Shown here one piece after another: positions 43,655 to 55,164 of a stretch of 64,000 nucleotides of DNA. A model generated the notes under the pieces. It was given only the letters and a program-made list of their open reading frames with translations. It did not search any database and had not been told where the DNA came from. Numbering within the stretch: the first letter of the stretch is position 1; each line of letters starts with the position of its first letter. A program made the position numbers and the translations under genes. Source of the DNA: Dipteris shenzhenensis (Eukaryota > Polypodiophyta > Polypodiopsida > Gleicheniales); NCBI GenBank assembly GCA_047967505.1, contig CM106541.1; one strand, given 5' to 3'.

Positions 43655-43920
43655 AGCTTTTAGTTTTAATCAAAGGAAAGATGTTACCATTAAGCATGTG
43701 TGATGGAAGGTAATGTTCAAGTCATTCTTTAAACTATTGAGTCATCATCTTGAGGGAAGGCCTACTTCATGATGTTGACCTTGAGGGAAGGTGTTGAGGA
43801 TCGAGATCAAACCAGCATGCAAAGGTTCAAGGCAAATCAATATAAGGAGGGTTAAAGAGAGCAAGCAGATCAAGTCCAAGTACTCAAGGAAGAGCTAGTC
43901 TATAGCAATGCATTAGGGGG

Positions 43921-43945
43921 GGGAGAGAGAGAGAGAGAGAGAGAG

Positions 43946-43976
<31 letters not shown>

Positions 43977-43979
43977 TAA

Positions 43980-44007
<28 letters not shown>
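43921..44007. repeat. (GA)n microsatellite
   Basis: Nearly perfect GA repeat of about 87 bp with two short breaks (CACA, TAAA). Confidence 0.95.
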
Positions 44008-44012
<5 letters not shown>

Positions 44013-44070
44013 ACATATAATTGATGAGCTAAATGCATGCAAGGTATAACTAGCAGATGCAAAGCATCAA

Positions 44071-44293
44071 AATTGGAATTTGAAAGAGCTAGTCATCAAT
44101 CTCCAAAGTTCCCAAAGAGAGACAAAGTCAAGATTCTCATATCCTTTACCCAAAATTGGAATTCAAAAGGTCTAATCATTAATCTCCAAAGTTCCCAAAG
44201 AGAGACAAAGTTAAGATTCTCAAAACCTTTAGCCAATCCATTGAGGATGACTTGAACCATCTCTATTGGCTTCATAATCTCTTCTATGGTCAC
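44071..44293 (-). pseudogene. short copia gag-like fragment with an 80-bp duplication
   Basis: The minus frame begins MTIEEIMKPIEMVQVILNGL and contains GFENLN, the copia gag pattern. It then repeats itself because a segment (AAAATTGGAATT...CTCCAAAGTTCCCAAAGAG) is present twice, near 44069 and 44151. Confidence 0.5.
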
Positions 44294-44299
44294 TACAAG

Positions 44300-46280
44300 T
44301 TGATTGTTGGAGTCTTTGATCCTAAGAACATAAGCATGACTAGATTCATTCTATTGTGGAAACTCTAATTGATTTGGTTTCCAAGTGTCAAATTGTTTGA
44401 AGCATTCATGGACTCATAAATGCTACCTTAGATGTTTTGACTGTGTTCAATTGTCCAAAGCATGACAACTTGATCATTCTTCTTAATCAAGTGGTAGGAG
44501 ATTTGTTTTTCTTACCCCATTCTGCATGTGCTTGGGCAATGGCAAGATTTGTTGCATGTCACTAGATGGTCTAATGTGGAGCCATTTACACATTCCAACT
44601 TGTCTTGTAGATTAAGTATGATTCCCAAATACCATAGTTGGTGTTTTCTACCTTAGAAGATGCCTCTAGATTGAGATTGCTAAATGTAGACTTGATGTAA
44701 AAAGTATTGAAAGTGTGTATGATAATGTTGTTTGTGTAAACTACAACCTGCGTTGCTGTTGAAGATATAAAATGCAATGTAGTCCAATTGTTACAAGGCT
44801 TGATATGGCAAAATATGCCAAAAATTCCCTAGAAGGATTCACAAGGGTGAATGTGTCCAAAATAGCTTACAACACTTTACAATGAAGGAATATGAAGTGC
44901 AAAATAAACATTTTGCAATTCTCCAACTAATATAATGCCATTATATCTATATGCCATAAACTCTACGCATTGTTCTATAGATGGTTGGGTTTATGTAATG
45001 AGTGCAAAATTACATTTCAACTCTGATAGGAACTAGTCAATTGAGTTCGGGCAAGTGCTCAGTTGGCTTTGTGGATTTTGATCTCTTATGAGATAAACTT
45101 ATCTATTGCTAATCTATGCTAGACCAACCAACAATTCAAAACCAAGAAATACTTTATTTTCTTGGTTCTCTTTAAAATGTTGGGGTTAGATGCATCAATG
45201 AAGAGGCTTCAGAAAGCAAAAGACGTAGATCTGATATAAAAGCTCAAAACCATAAGATCCAAGTGTCAAAACTTATGCATCATGTGACGACAAAAGAGAG
45301 CTTTAAAAAATGGTCTTTTTCATGTTGTTGGACCAATTACAGATTCTCCTAGATCAAAATTTTTTGCTTGCCAAACTTTGATCAAGAAGAAGGGCCAAAA
45401 TGGCTGATGTGCTAGTCAGCTTGCATGTGCAATGTGTGTGCCTATGAAGAGGTGTTCTTATGAAGCATAATGATGATGTGATAGGTGCACTATGCACATG
45501 TAGTTGCTTAGTAGGGCTAACTCAGGGCTAAAAATGCTCAGATGGCACTCTGTGTACCATATGGCATTATTGATGTCAGTGATGATTGGAACTATGGTGA
45601 GCCTCATCTGTGCCACATGTCAAACTATGGTGGGCATTGCTTGCCATATAGTTTTCCTTCTAGAAGGTGCCAAAAAAACCTTTGTTACTGACATGTTGTT
45701 TTGTGATTAGGCATGTTTTTCAATATTTAAGGTTTGCCTTTTGCTATTCTATTACATGTTGCCTAGTCCCTATGTGTTGGCTAGGAACTAGTGTTTGCAT
45801 GTTGTGAATGCCGAGTGTTGCCTTTCTTTCTTGTCAATCAAAGCTCTCCTATAGTCACCCCATTGTTATTCTTGTAGCATTTGTCTACCATATTGATCTA
45901 ATTGTATTAAAAACCTATGTTGTTGTAGATATTGTTGACTTCTTTGTTGTCGATTGCTTTATGGTTGTTGCTTCTACTTGCCTTGTAGCTCTTGCATCTA
46001 GCCTTGGTTTAGTTCTCTAAGTCAACACAAGGAGTTGCTGTAGCCTCTACATCTTACTGTCTGAATTATATTTTGCTAATAGTGACTTCTCGTTGGATTT
46101 ACTTTAGTGCTATTTTGGTCATAAACTAAGGAAATTGTAGTCCTCCTTTCCTGGTATTTTAGTCCTCATTGCAATAAATATAAATGAGAGAAAAAGTACA
46201 ATTTATCGAGTGAAAATTGAGCAAAAGAGATTACAATGTACATCTACGTCCAATAACAAGTTATATAAAAATTAACAACT
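44300..46280. other. about 2 kb without recognised genes
   Basis: A minus frame at 44777-44586 (VVVYTNNIIIHTF) faintly recalls the copia YVDD region but is too short to call. The rest shows no motif. Confidence 0.4.
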
Positions 46281-46289
46281 TATACCAAG

Positions 46290-46575
46290 CAAAAATTAAA
46301 GAGAGGATCTTACATTTATAAAAACTCGGTAATTGTTGAGAGCCTTAAAGGCCAAAATATTACAGCTAGCGACCATAACCATTCAAATATAAAAGTTAAC
46401 AATAGTGCCTACTGAGAGTCTCAAATTGAACAAAAAGAGATTCATAAACATAATAAAAACTCAGCAATTGTTGAGAGCCTTAGAGACCAAAACATTATAT
46501 CCAGTGAGCCAAAAGATCATTGAGAACCTTAGAGGCCAAAAGATTACATCCAGCCATTGTTGAAAGCCCTCGTCT
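46290..46575. repeat. imperfect short-period repeats
   Basis: Recurrent TTGAGAGCCTTA(A/G)AGGCCAAAA-type blocks at about 46336, 46470, 46518 and 46560, alternating with ATTACA(T/G)C(C/T)AG. Non-coding. Confidence 0.6.
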
Positions 46576-47190
46576 GAGCAAGAGGAAATTCGTACAACTC
46601 AGTTTTCCACTAGTCTAGCTTGTTGCATTAAAAAATTTTAGCGAGCCAAAGGAGGATATGATGGAGAGGCCGAAGAATTGCCAGGACTCAGATTACAGCC
46701 CCCCCAACAAGTTGAGCGTACTCTTCTCTGAAACTACTGGGGCCTTTATTGACATCTAGGGGGAACCCATACAACACAACCATAAAGAGGCCCTCTGTGA
46801 GCATGTCATCTAAGGTGGTGACATGAAGATGTGGGGGGAATCAATTGTGGGAATGAAGGGTCTCCACTAGTGTTAGCATTTCTACTCCAGATGAGTGCAA
46901 CACAATCACCTTATATGAGAAGGTAGATAACATTGAGATCACAGAGCATCGAGGGGGGGTGGTAGTATGCATGGTGAAGATGAGTGGGTGAGCAGCAGAT
47001 GAGCAGGGGAGCAAATGAGTGACGAGAGTTGGAGAAGGGAGCGTGGATCAAAGTAAAGCAAGGGCGGAAAAGAGCTAGATGAGGGGTGTGGAGCAATGCA
47101 ACAAAGCTAGTGGAGCAAAGTAGCAGAGTAGGGGCAGATGAGAGAAACATAGTAAAATTCCAAATGCCACGGATCTTATATATATTGTAA
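46576..47190. other. no gene recognised
   Basis: A minus frame at 47276-46911 is rich in Ser, Leu and His with no known motif. A TATA-like CTTATATATATTG at 47176 lies just before the repeats that follow. Confidence 0.35.
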
Positions 47191-47194
47191 AGTT

Positions 47195-47765
47195 TGAGCC
47201 ACCGTGGTGGCTGGACCTGGGGTTCCATCCATACTAATTGCAGGCCACCGTGGTGGAATCTTAGGCACCATCCCAAATGGGCTGGTAATCATGAAGCAGA
47301 TGCCATGTGGTGGATGAGCAGCTACTCCGGTGGCTGGTAATTAATTGCCATCCTGGTGGCATCTTAGCCACAACAGACGTGGCTAATGAGAGCCACCACC
47401 ATCGGGCAGTAATTCATGAAGCTCTAATCACTCATTACCATGCACTCTAGTTCTCTTCTGAGCATGCAAGCCCGATGACTGGTAATTTTTACTGCACTCG
47501 TAGTGATCATGCATGCTTAAGCCAAGTGGTGGGTGAGTGGTGGATGGTAATTTTAATTGTCAGCCCAGTGGAATCGTAGCCATGATAGACGTGGTTGTAA
47601 TCACTCATTACCATGCACTCTAGTACTCTACTGAATATACGAGGCCGATGACTGGTAATTTTTATTGCACTCGTGGGATCATGCATGCTTAAGCCTTATG
47701 GTGGGTGAGGGGTGGCTGGTAATTTTAACTACAAACCTGATGAAATTGAAGCCACGATTTAAAAG
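47195..47765. repeat. repeat of about 173 bp, left side of the DUF7869-like gene
   Basis: CACTCATTACCATGCACTC starts at 47429 and again at 47602, each followed by GACTGGTAATTTTTA and GATCATGCATGC; the period is 173 bp. Upstream are palindromes CCACCGTGGTGG at 47199-47210 and 47245-47256. The same units recur, in the same orientation, at 51092-51335 on the other side of the gene. Confidence 0.8.
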
Positions 47766-47815
47766 TTTAACTTTTTAATAACTTTAATAAATAAAATAAT
47801 TTAAATCCATGGACA

Positions 47816-47895
47816 AACTATATATGTGTGCGCGTGTGCATACGTATGTACATATGTACATACGTACATACATACGTATATATATATATATAAAA
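47816..47895. repeat. TG/TA and TACATACG microsatellite
   Basis: Alternating purine-pyrimidine sequence (TATATGTGTGCGCGTG and TACGTACATACATACG), ending in (TA)n. Confidence 0.9.
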
Positions 47896-48177
47896 GGTCC
47901 ATGCATTAGATTAATTTACCATGAGAGTCCTGTAAAATCTCCAAGACTTAATAACGGTGTTAATAAACACCTTTTAGAGTTCCAAAACTCTAAAATCTCC
48001 AAGAGTTAATAACGGTGCCAATAAACACCATTCATAGTTTCAAAAGGCAAAAATGGTATAATCTCAAAGAACTTTATAATGGTGTCAATAAACACCTTGC
48101 AATAGTTACAAAGATTTTTTAAGCAAACACCTTCAAATGACGTATCTTGATGGAGGGGGGAAGAGAGGGAATTTTGT

Positions 48178-48275
48178 TTTTTTTTTTAATTAAAATTTTA
48201 TTTTATTTTGTTTTGTTTTGTTTTATTTTGTTTTGTTTTAGTTTGTTTTGTTTTATTTTATTTTATTTTTGTCTC
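48178..48275. repeat. TTTTG/TTTTA pentanucleotide repeat
   Basis: About 95 bp of TTTTG, TTTTA and GTTTT units. Confidence 0.92.
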
Positions 48276-48299
48276 CGCCTTCGCACTGCCGATCTCTTG

Positions 48300-48665
48300 G
48301 ACAAGGGAGGGAGGAAGGAGAGGAGAAGGAAAGAGAGAAAGAGAGAAGGGAGGAGAATGGAAAGAGAGAGGGACAGAAGGGAGGAGAAAGGGAAGGAAGA
48401 GGGAGAGGGGGAACGGAGCACAACACGAGGGAGAGGGAGAGGTAGAGGGAGGAAGGGAGGGGACCACGATGGGAGCAAGAGTAGAAGGAAGACGGAGAGA
48501 GGAAGGGAAGAGTAGAGGAGGGAGTAATAATTTTTTAAAAATAAATTTAATTAGATAAGTGGGTGATGAGGAGGAAGGGAAGAGAATGGAGAGGGAAAGA
48601 GAGGAAAGAAGAGGGGGAAGGAATGAAGGTAAGGAAAGAGCGAGGGAAGGAGAGAGAGAGAGAGT
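48300..48665. repeat. purine-rich AGGGAGGAG/AAGAGAGAG tract
   Basis: Low-complexity purine tract with short interruptions at 48525-48560. Open frames over it on both strands are artefacts. Confidence 0.88.
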
Positions 48666-48699
48666 CGCATTGCCACGACAGTGCAACAGCGGCATTAGA

Positions 48700-48767
48700 A
48701 AAATAATAATAATAATAAAATTTTGGTCGTTGCTCACTGCCACAGAAGCGCGACTCTCTCTCTCTCG

Positions 48768-48800
<33 letters not shown>

Positions 48801-48890
48801 TCGCCATCGCACACTATAGAAGAAAGGGAGGGAGAGAGGGGATGAGAAGGAGGAGAGGGAGAGAGAGAGGGAGGGAGGGAGGGAGAGATG
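48700..48890. repeat. (AAT)n, (TC)n, (TG)n and (GGGA)n microsatellite cluster
   Basis: (AAT)n at 48702-48718, CTCTCTCTCTC at 48755, (TG)n at 48770-48798, and AGGGAG repeats at 48822-48890. Confidence 0.92.
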
Positions 48891-48972
48891 GCCTCCAAAT
48901 CAGCCTGCTCTACCTCTGTCTCTACCTCTTCCAGCATTTTAGTAGAAGACAGCTTCTTTTGAATAATTCTCA
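48889..48972 (-). mobile_element. 84-bp copia gag scrap, reverse oriented
   Basis: Its reverse complement matches copia element 1 at about 10708-10790 (AAGAAGCTGTCTTCTACT..., then the GAGGTAGAGG repeats and GGCCGAT/CTGGAGGCCAT). It encodes the start of the Gly/Arg-rich gag tail. It ends in a purine microsatellite on one side. It has no LTR and is far too short for a normal insertion. Confidence 0.8.
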
Positions 48973-49015
48973 AGCCCACACAGCATTTGATTATAGAGAT
49001 GAAGATTCAAGGGAA

Positions 49016-51091
49016 ATGAATTCGAGTTTTGATGGGCTTACAACTAGAAAACGCAAGACAATATTTACAAAAAGAAAGTATGTGAGTGTGAAGAGGCGAA
49101 GAATCATGGCATCAATTCCAGAATCAAAGAGACATGTAATGTTATCCAAGGAGAATATGGAAAGGATGCTTATGCGAGCTTGTTGCAAGAGACTTTGCAT
49201 TAGAAAAGTTGGGAGAGATGATTGTGCAACCATACGCCTTGGTATTTGGAGTAAGACAACGCCTAATAGACATAGCTATCTTCTTCAAGAGTTTTCATGC
49301 TTTCTTCCTCAAGTCACTAATCAAGATTTGAGCACAAGACACTGTAAACCTAGATTGAAACCCATGGTTAATGGGAGACCCATTTGCAATCGAGGATATC
49401 AATGGTTAACTGGACTATGACATGGCACATACTGGACCCATCTGGGCAGAGGTGAAAGAAAAAGTGGTTCATACAATTCATGGAAAGACCTACAAGCTTA
49501 AATGCCATGGAAGCACTATAAATGCAACCGCAACATTAAAGCAAGTTCTCAAAGACCATGCATTACCACAGCCTCATCTTCAACAAACAATGCTAGATGG
49601 ACATGTCGAATGTCAACAACATCTTCCTTTGGGAATGACAAAGAAGGTCGTCCTAGAAACTGTCAATAAATCTTTACAAGACAGAGATGAGAGCATGATT
49701 TCACAGTCAACCTTGTACAAAATTGGGCGTAGAGATTTTTGCCATGTCAAGACACCATCAAAGCAAAGGATGTCAAAATGTAAGACATTTCATGAATTAA
49801 AAAATGCCATTGAACATAGTAAATGTGAGCAACAGCGAGAAAGATATATTAAATGGTGATCAATCCATTTACGTCATGTGCAAGATGCTCGAAAGTTGTA
49901 TGCTTCTTGGAGAGAGGAAGCTATTTCACATGTCGATAAGTCCATGTGCATCACCATTGATGGCATGGACCAGAATACAACAACTTTGACACGATATAGA
50001 CGTATCCCATCGGCATTGGAGGGCAAACGTGGAATTAAAAACACACTTGTGTGGAGTATTAGTACATGGATACCAAATCTTTTGTGATGTATGGATTGAT
50101 AGTTTGCATGACCATGATAGTAACCAAGTTGTTACATCAATCATGAAAGCAATAAGAAAGGTTAGAGATGCTCGCGGATGTTTACCTAACACAGTGCGAA
50201 TACAAGCTGATAATTGTTGGAGAGAGAATAAGAATAAATATATATTTGCTTTATGCTCTATGCTGGTTGGTTTGAAAATATTTGAAGAAGTGGAAGTTGG
50301 CTTTCTTCTTATCGGCCATACACATGAAGACATAGATCAAATCTTCAATGTTATCTCTAGTGAGTTGAACTCAATGGATGTTTTGACAATGGAGGATATG
50401 CTATTTCGAATTGGGAAAAAAATTGGAGGGTCTCGCAAGGAAGAATCAGAAGTGGCTATCTTAGAGAGGATGGTAGATTGGAGAGCATTCATACAGCCAC
50501 ATTTACAAGCAGGAGATGATACCCTAATAGGACACACAAATCCACACTACTTTTGGTTTCACATGCATAACAATATTCCAGTGATGCAATGGAAGCACTA
50601 CTCAGTAGATGGAGATCATTTATGGAGTGAGTCATATGCTTTATTACAACGAATAATTCCATTGGAGGAAACTAGATTTGTTCTTGCAAAAAACAAATCA
50701 CTTGACATAGATGAAATGAAAGGCTTGAAATCCTTCATTAAACATCTTCAAAGTATGATGCAAAATATCCAGAGCAATCAACTAAGAATTTGGAGACAAT
50801 TAAATCAACTGAAGCACTTATCCAATCTTTAGAAAGACAAGAAAACTTAATGAGCATTGAATACTGTGAATCCTTTTGGCTGGAACAAGCTAGGTCACCA
50901 AGTTTTCCTGTGGATATAAATATGTTAGTAGATATGGAGGAAGCAGAGGAATGCCTTTTACCTCGAATATATTGTGGCAGGAAGGGAGACAAACCTTACC
51001 AGAGTTTATACCATCTAATGAGATTGAAGAGGGTCTATTTGTTGCAATTTGGGCATCTGATCCACGTTCAGAGTTGGATGACCAAGTCTAA
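49016..51091 (+). pseudogene. DUF7869-like protein, decayed transposase-like gene
   Basis: ATG at 49016 (MNSSFDGL) starts a basic N-terminal region (TRKRKTIF, KRRRIM). Frames change at about 49418; TGA at 49857 is in frame; frames change again at about 50015, 50780 and 50985, and a TAA at 51089 ends the last frame (AIWASDPRSELDDQV). The conserved core is clear: ITIDGMDQNTT (about 49950), KTHLCGVLVHGY (50035), VRIQADNCWRENKNKY (50195-50240) and FLLIGHTHEDIDQIF (50300-50345). From memory these D...DN...GHTHEDIDQ motifs define DUF7869, which I believe looks like an RNase H-fold nuclease and occurs in transposon-like loci of plants and animals. The full protein would be about 690 residues. A C-terminal helical region (50730-50870) follows the core. 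No copia, gypsy or CACTA sequence adjoins it, but copies of one repeat lie on both sides. Confidence 0.65.
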
Positions 51092-51335
51092 TCCCTCATT
51101 AGCATGCACTCTAGTACTCTCCTAAGCATGCAAGCCCGGTGACTGGTAATTTAGTGCACTCATAGTAATCATGCATGCAAGCCTGGTGGTGGTAACTAGA
51201 AGGTGAGTAATTGCGGGCCACTATGATGGCTGGTAATTAACTCCCAGCCTGATGGGTCTTAGTCGCCACCACAGACGTGGCTGGGAATCTTAGATGCCAC
51301 CACCTCTAATCACTCATTACCATACAAGTCAGTAC
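51092..51335. repeat. right-side copies of the 173-bp repeat
   Basis: GCATGCACTCTAGTACTCTC at 51104, then GGTGACTGGTAATTT and ATCATGCATGC, GGCTGGTAATTAACTCCCAG, and CACTCATTACCAT at 51311. All match 47195-47765 in the same order and orientation. The DUF7869-like stop codon lies one base to the left. Confidence 0.8.
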
Positions 51336-51414
51336 TGCCGCCTTGAATTAATCAAAATTCGGGCCAACCATCGCGGTGTCTCTCACCTTGACAGTGTAGT
51401 CGGGCTACAAACTG

Positions 51415-51660
51415 CTATTCCATTCCCTTAACCATTTCGTCTTCTATCCCTCTCGATCGTTTCGTTCTCCCTTACAATCGGACTGTAAACTCAAGCCTCC
51501 ACTATTCCATTTCCTTCACTGTTTCATCTTCTATCCCTCTCGACCATTTCTTTCTCCCTTGGGATCAGACTACAAACTCAAGCCTCCACTATTCTATTTC
51601 CTTTACTACTATCATCTTCTATCCCTCTTGACCATTTCTATATCCCTTGCACTCTTCTTG
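51415..51660. repeat. tandem repeat of about 105 bp, CT-rich
   Basis: CTTCTATCCCTCTCGA/TTGACCATTTC-type units start near 51431, 51529 and 51617, linked by ACTCAAGCCTCCACTATTC. Confidence 0.8.
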
Positions 51661-51680
51661 CAACTTCTATCCCCTCTCAT

Positions 51681-53303
51681 AATGAACCCTGCACAGTCTG
51701 GGAACTCCTCACACAATCTTTCCTCCCCCTCTATAGCACAGTGCGAGAGCCCCTCCCTCCTGGTCTTGAAATTGTGACATATGGGAGCTCCTCTCTCACT
51801 CTTCAAAAGCCCAATTTGGATGCTCTCCAAAACTTCACTAGGTTGGTATAGGAGGTGAACGTGAAGGAGAGGCAACTAGTTTGTTAAGGTCAGAAGATTA
51901 CCATCAATGAAAACATGATTGAAAATTCTCTAGGAATTTTTGGAGGAGGTTTGCAAGCACACTTTTTTTAGAAGAAGTGGAAGAGACAATATATTCTAGA
52001 TGTATACCCTAACGCCCAGATTAGTAAAGATGGTGGAGTCAAGATTTTGAGCTTGCCAACAAACCTCCAAGATGTGCTAAAGAAGACCATTCACTTCTTT
52101 CCTGATACGAGAGGAACGGTGAAGTTCTAGCAGGTTCAAGCAGTAGTAGAGCAATTGAAAAGACATGATATATCTTTCTCAAGGGTGATCTCCAAGAGCA
52201 TGTTAACCAATATGAAGAATTGCATGGATGGCAAATCCCAAGTGTCATCTCAATCCACTGGAATTGCAATGCACCTAATGGAATCTACCCTCAAAGGGAT
52301 TTTTGAGCAATACGATAAGCAGATGTCTCAGAAGGTGACTTTTCTACGAGAGAAAGCCACCGATGCAACAAAGGCAGCACAACTTGAGAAAGTCTCAGGA
52401 AGATGCAAAAGCCAAGGTAGAGGAGGCACAAGAGCAAGCTGAGGCTGCTACAAAAATGGTTGACATGGAAAGGCATAGAAGAGAAGAAGCAAAGAATCGC
52501 ATGAAGGAGCTCTGAGATAGGCTTGAAGAAGTGAGAATTGATTGGAATATGACAAACAAGGAGCTAGAAAAGATGTGAAAGGAGCTTGAAGATTAGAGAG
52601 CCAAAAAGGAGGGTCTTTACAAACGGCTCTGCAACATGCAAAATGCATTGAACATTGAAAAAGTCCAAATGATGGAGGAGCTAAAAAGGGAGAATGCAGA
52701 AACTAGAAAGGTGATGCAAGAATGAGAGAGCTTCAAGGCCAAGAAGGATGGGGCAAAGAGCAGCCAAGGTGGAGAAGACAACGAGGTAGCTCTCCAGGCC
52801 AGGAAGGATGCAGAGAGTAGCCATGGTGGAGCAAGTTACAATAGCTACAGTGGAGCAATTTGCAGCAACCACGATGAGGGTTGTTTTTTCAAAACATTGT
52901 TGGAAGTCCAAAGAGTAAGCTACAAGACGATTAGGATAGGGCTATGCACGAGCTTGCTGTGGCTTTCGACAGTTATAAAAAGCAGTCCATCATCCTGAGA
53001 GATTTCCAAACTAGAGTGGAAGTCTTGGAAATGGCCCATGAAGATGTTTTTGAGCAATTTAATCAACTTCAATAGATGCTGAGGGATTTAGATGAAGCTA
53101 TTGCACAGAGTGAGCAAAAAGTGGAGGAAATGAAGAACATCCGCAGCCTTAGGATGAGGGAGGAGGGAATCAAGAAGTACCTTTGTCATGTACAGAGCAA
53201 AACTATGGTATTAACGGCTGCAATAGTTGAATTGGATGCCTATACTGCTATGCAGCAGGGTCCAAAATGCATGGTCTGCCATACCCCCATCATAGATGAT
53301 TGA
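51681..53303 (+). pseudogene. coiled-coil protein pseudogene
   Basis: A short Ser-rich start (MNPAQSGNSSHNLSS, 51681) is followed by coding-like sequence in shifting frames. 52155-52442 is helical; after a frame change the region 52390-52730 is heptad-like and very rich in Glu, Lys and Arg (EEAQEQAEAATKMVDMERH, ELKRENAETRKVM) with several TGA/TAG codons. 53076-53303 continues the coiled coil (DEAIAQSEQKVEEMKNI) and ends KCMVCHTPIIDD. The stops mean it is not translated as one protein. The family is unknown. Confidence 0.5.
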
Positions 53304-55160
53304 TGTATCTGATGGCCTACGTGCTACCACCCTGTGCATGTTTTTTGCTTTGGGGTGTTTGTGCTTACAAAATCTAGCTATAGAGAATGCCATTTGCCAT
53401 TGCCCGAGTCATGGACAGATCAAATGTGCCTACCTGCTACAGCTATCTACGATAAGAAAGTAGATGTTGCAGCTCAATTTGCCATTTGGGCAAAAGATAC
53501 AAAAGACAAGGAGCTCAAATTAAAGAAGGCCAAGATCAGGGAGCTTGACTGCGAGGAAAAGGAGCTTGAAGGGAGGAACCAGCACCCTTCAGGAAGGGAG
53601 CAAGAAGGGCCAATCCTAGCAACCAAGAAGCTCAATTCAAAGGAAAGAGGAAGTGGCATGAAGGGAGGGGCTGGGCCCCTACAGGTTGGAACCAGCCCCA
53701 TTATGGAAAGGAGCAGGGAGGGCCAAGCCTGCAATCAGGGAGCTTAACAAGGAGTCCTTGAGATGTAATCTGAAGGAAAGGAGTCTTTGAGATGTAATCT
53801 ACATAATCTGTGTGTAATCTATTGAATTGTTAATCTTCTCCAGAGTTTACTTAGGCAATGTTTTCTCAGCTATGTGACTAGATAGTGTCCTTTGATCCAT
53901 GCCAACACGGTGATAATAATGAGATGAAAGATTTCGATTCGATAAGTACTAATGTGAGACTGAAAGATTTCAATTAGAGACCACTAATGTGAGACGAAAT
54001 ATTTAGATTAGACAACTAACATGAGACTGAAGGATGAGAAGGTCGGGGTCAATGAACTCAAATATTTTGATTACCAAACTAACATGAGACTGAAGATTGA
54101 GAAGGTCGGGCTCAATGAACTCTCTCCCTGTTTAAGTGTAGTGTAGACACAACTAAGAGCCCATTATCAAACCTAGCCCCAAAACTATATACACCGATCC
54201 ACCTACTGCCAATCCACCTACAGCGAATATATGGCATACCCAAGTAACTTTGGACTGTTGTTGTTCTATCTAAAGACAATGTTGGATGGCATCCTCGCAA
54301 AAACAAACCTGGAGAAGAAGGAGGAAAATAGCTGCAAGGAAGACATGCTTTGGTGGTGGGTGTATTACTTGGAGTCGGCAAAGACAGTGAATATTAATTT
54401 CCCTAGCTATTGTTTTTCCTACTCCTTTGAGGTACTTGTCAAGCTCATGATGTAGGTTTCTTTTGGCAATCATGATAGAGGCGCGAAGATGTATAGAGCG
54501 CAAAGACCAGGATGAAGAGGATCCTAAGAGTGATCATGATCTATAACTCAAGTCAATTAGGTTCCAAGATAGATTAGCTTGGACTCATAAAGAGAATCTT
54601 GAGATAGTGCAAAGTGCTTGATTGATATTACTTAAAATGAACCTCCCTTTCATAGGTGAGGGTACTTACATCCATATGCTTGCTCACATGTGGGATATCT
54701 CCTCCATGCCATGTGGCAGCTTGCCCTTTACTCATACCTTTGCTCTACATGTGCCTCCATGTAGGTAGATCCCAGATCCACAATCATCTCCCCGATTATC
54801 TCAATCAATCACCTCCTATGATCACTCACTCATCACACCAACCTGACACATCTAACTGATGAGTCACTAGAATCTTCTAGCACACCTACACTCACACACT
54901 TCTTGCATAGGACTCCAAGCCCATAGGCACACACACACACATCAATTTGCCCCTTCATTTCCCCCCACAAATTGATGACCTCATCCCTTAGCAGTAGTAC
55001 ATGGGATGCTCCATGGCTTGCCCACCATCATGTGGCAACACACATGGCCCCAACCTGTGACTCACTCTTAGGATTCTTGGTTTAAAAGTGGGAGATAGAC
55101 AATGACTATGTATGTAAAGCCCAATGAGTCCAACAAGGAAAAAACTCAAAAGACTAACAA
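53304..55160. other. no gene recognised; short tandem repeats at 53935-54125
   Basis: A plus frame at 53334-53747 is Lys/Glu-rich and may continue the coiled-coil pseudogene. At 53935-54125 a unit ACTAA(C/T)(A/G)TGAGACTGAA(A/G)GAT recurs four times, and a 40-bp segment GAGAAGGTCGGGGTCAATGA recurs at 54037 and 54100. Nothing recognised after 54130. Confidence 0.45.
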
Positions 55161-55164
55161 TCAT

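Noticed and set aside
44586-44777. Minus frame with VVVYTNNIIIHTF as a copia YVDD box
   Set aside because: Key Asp residues absent and no flanking RT motifs; could be chance.
48147-48812. Several 80-180-codon frames on both strands
   Set aside because: They translate TTTTG, AGGG and TG microsatellites; no family resemblance.
47195-51335. The two repeat blocks around the DUF7869-like gene as a pair of LTRs
   Set aside because: The blocks are internally tandem, differ in length, and show no TG...CA ends, primer site or polypurine tract.
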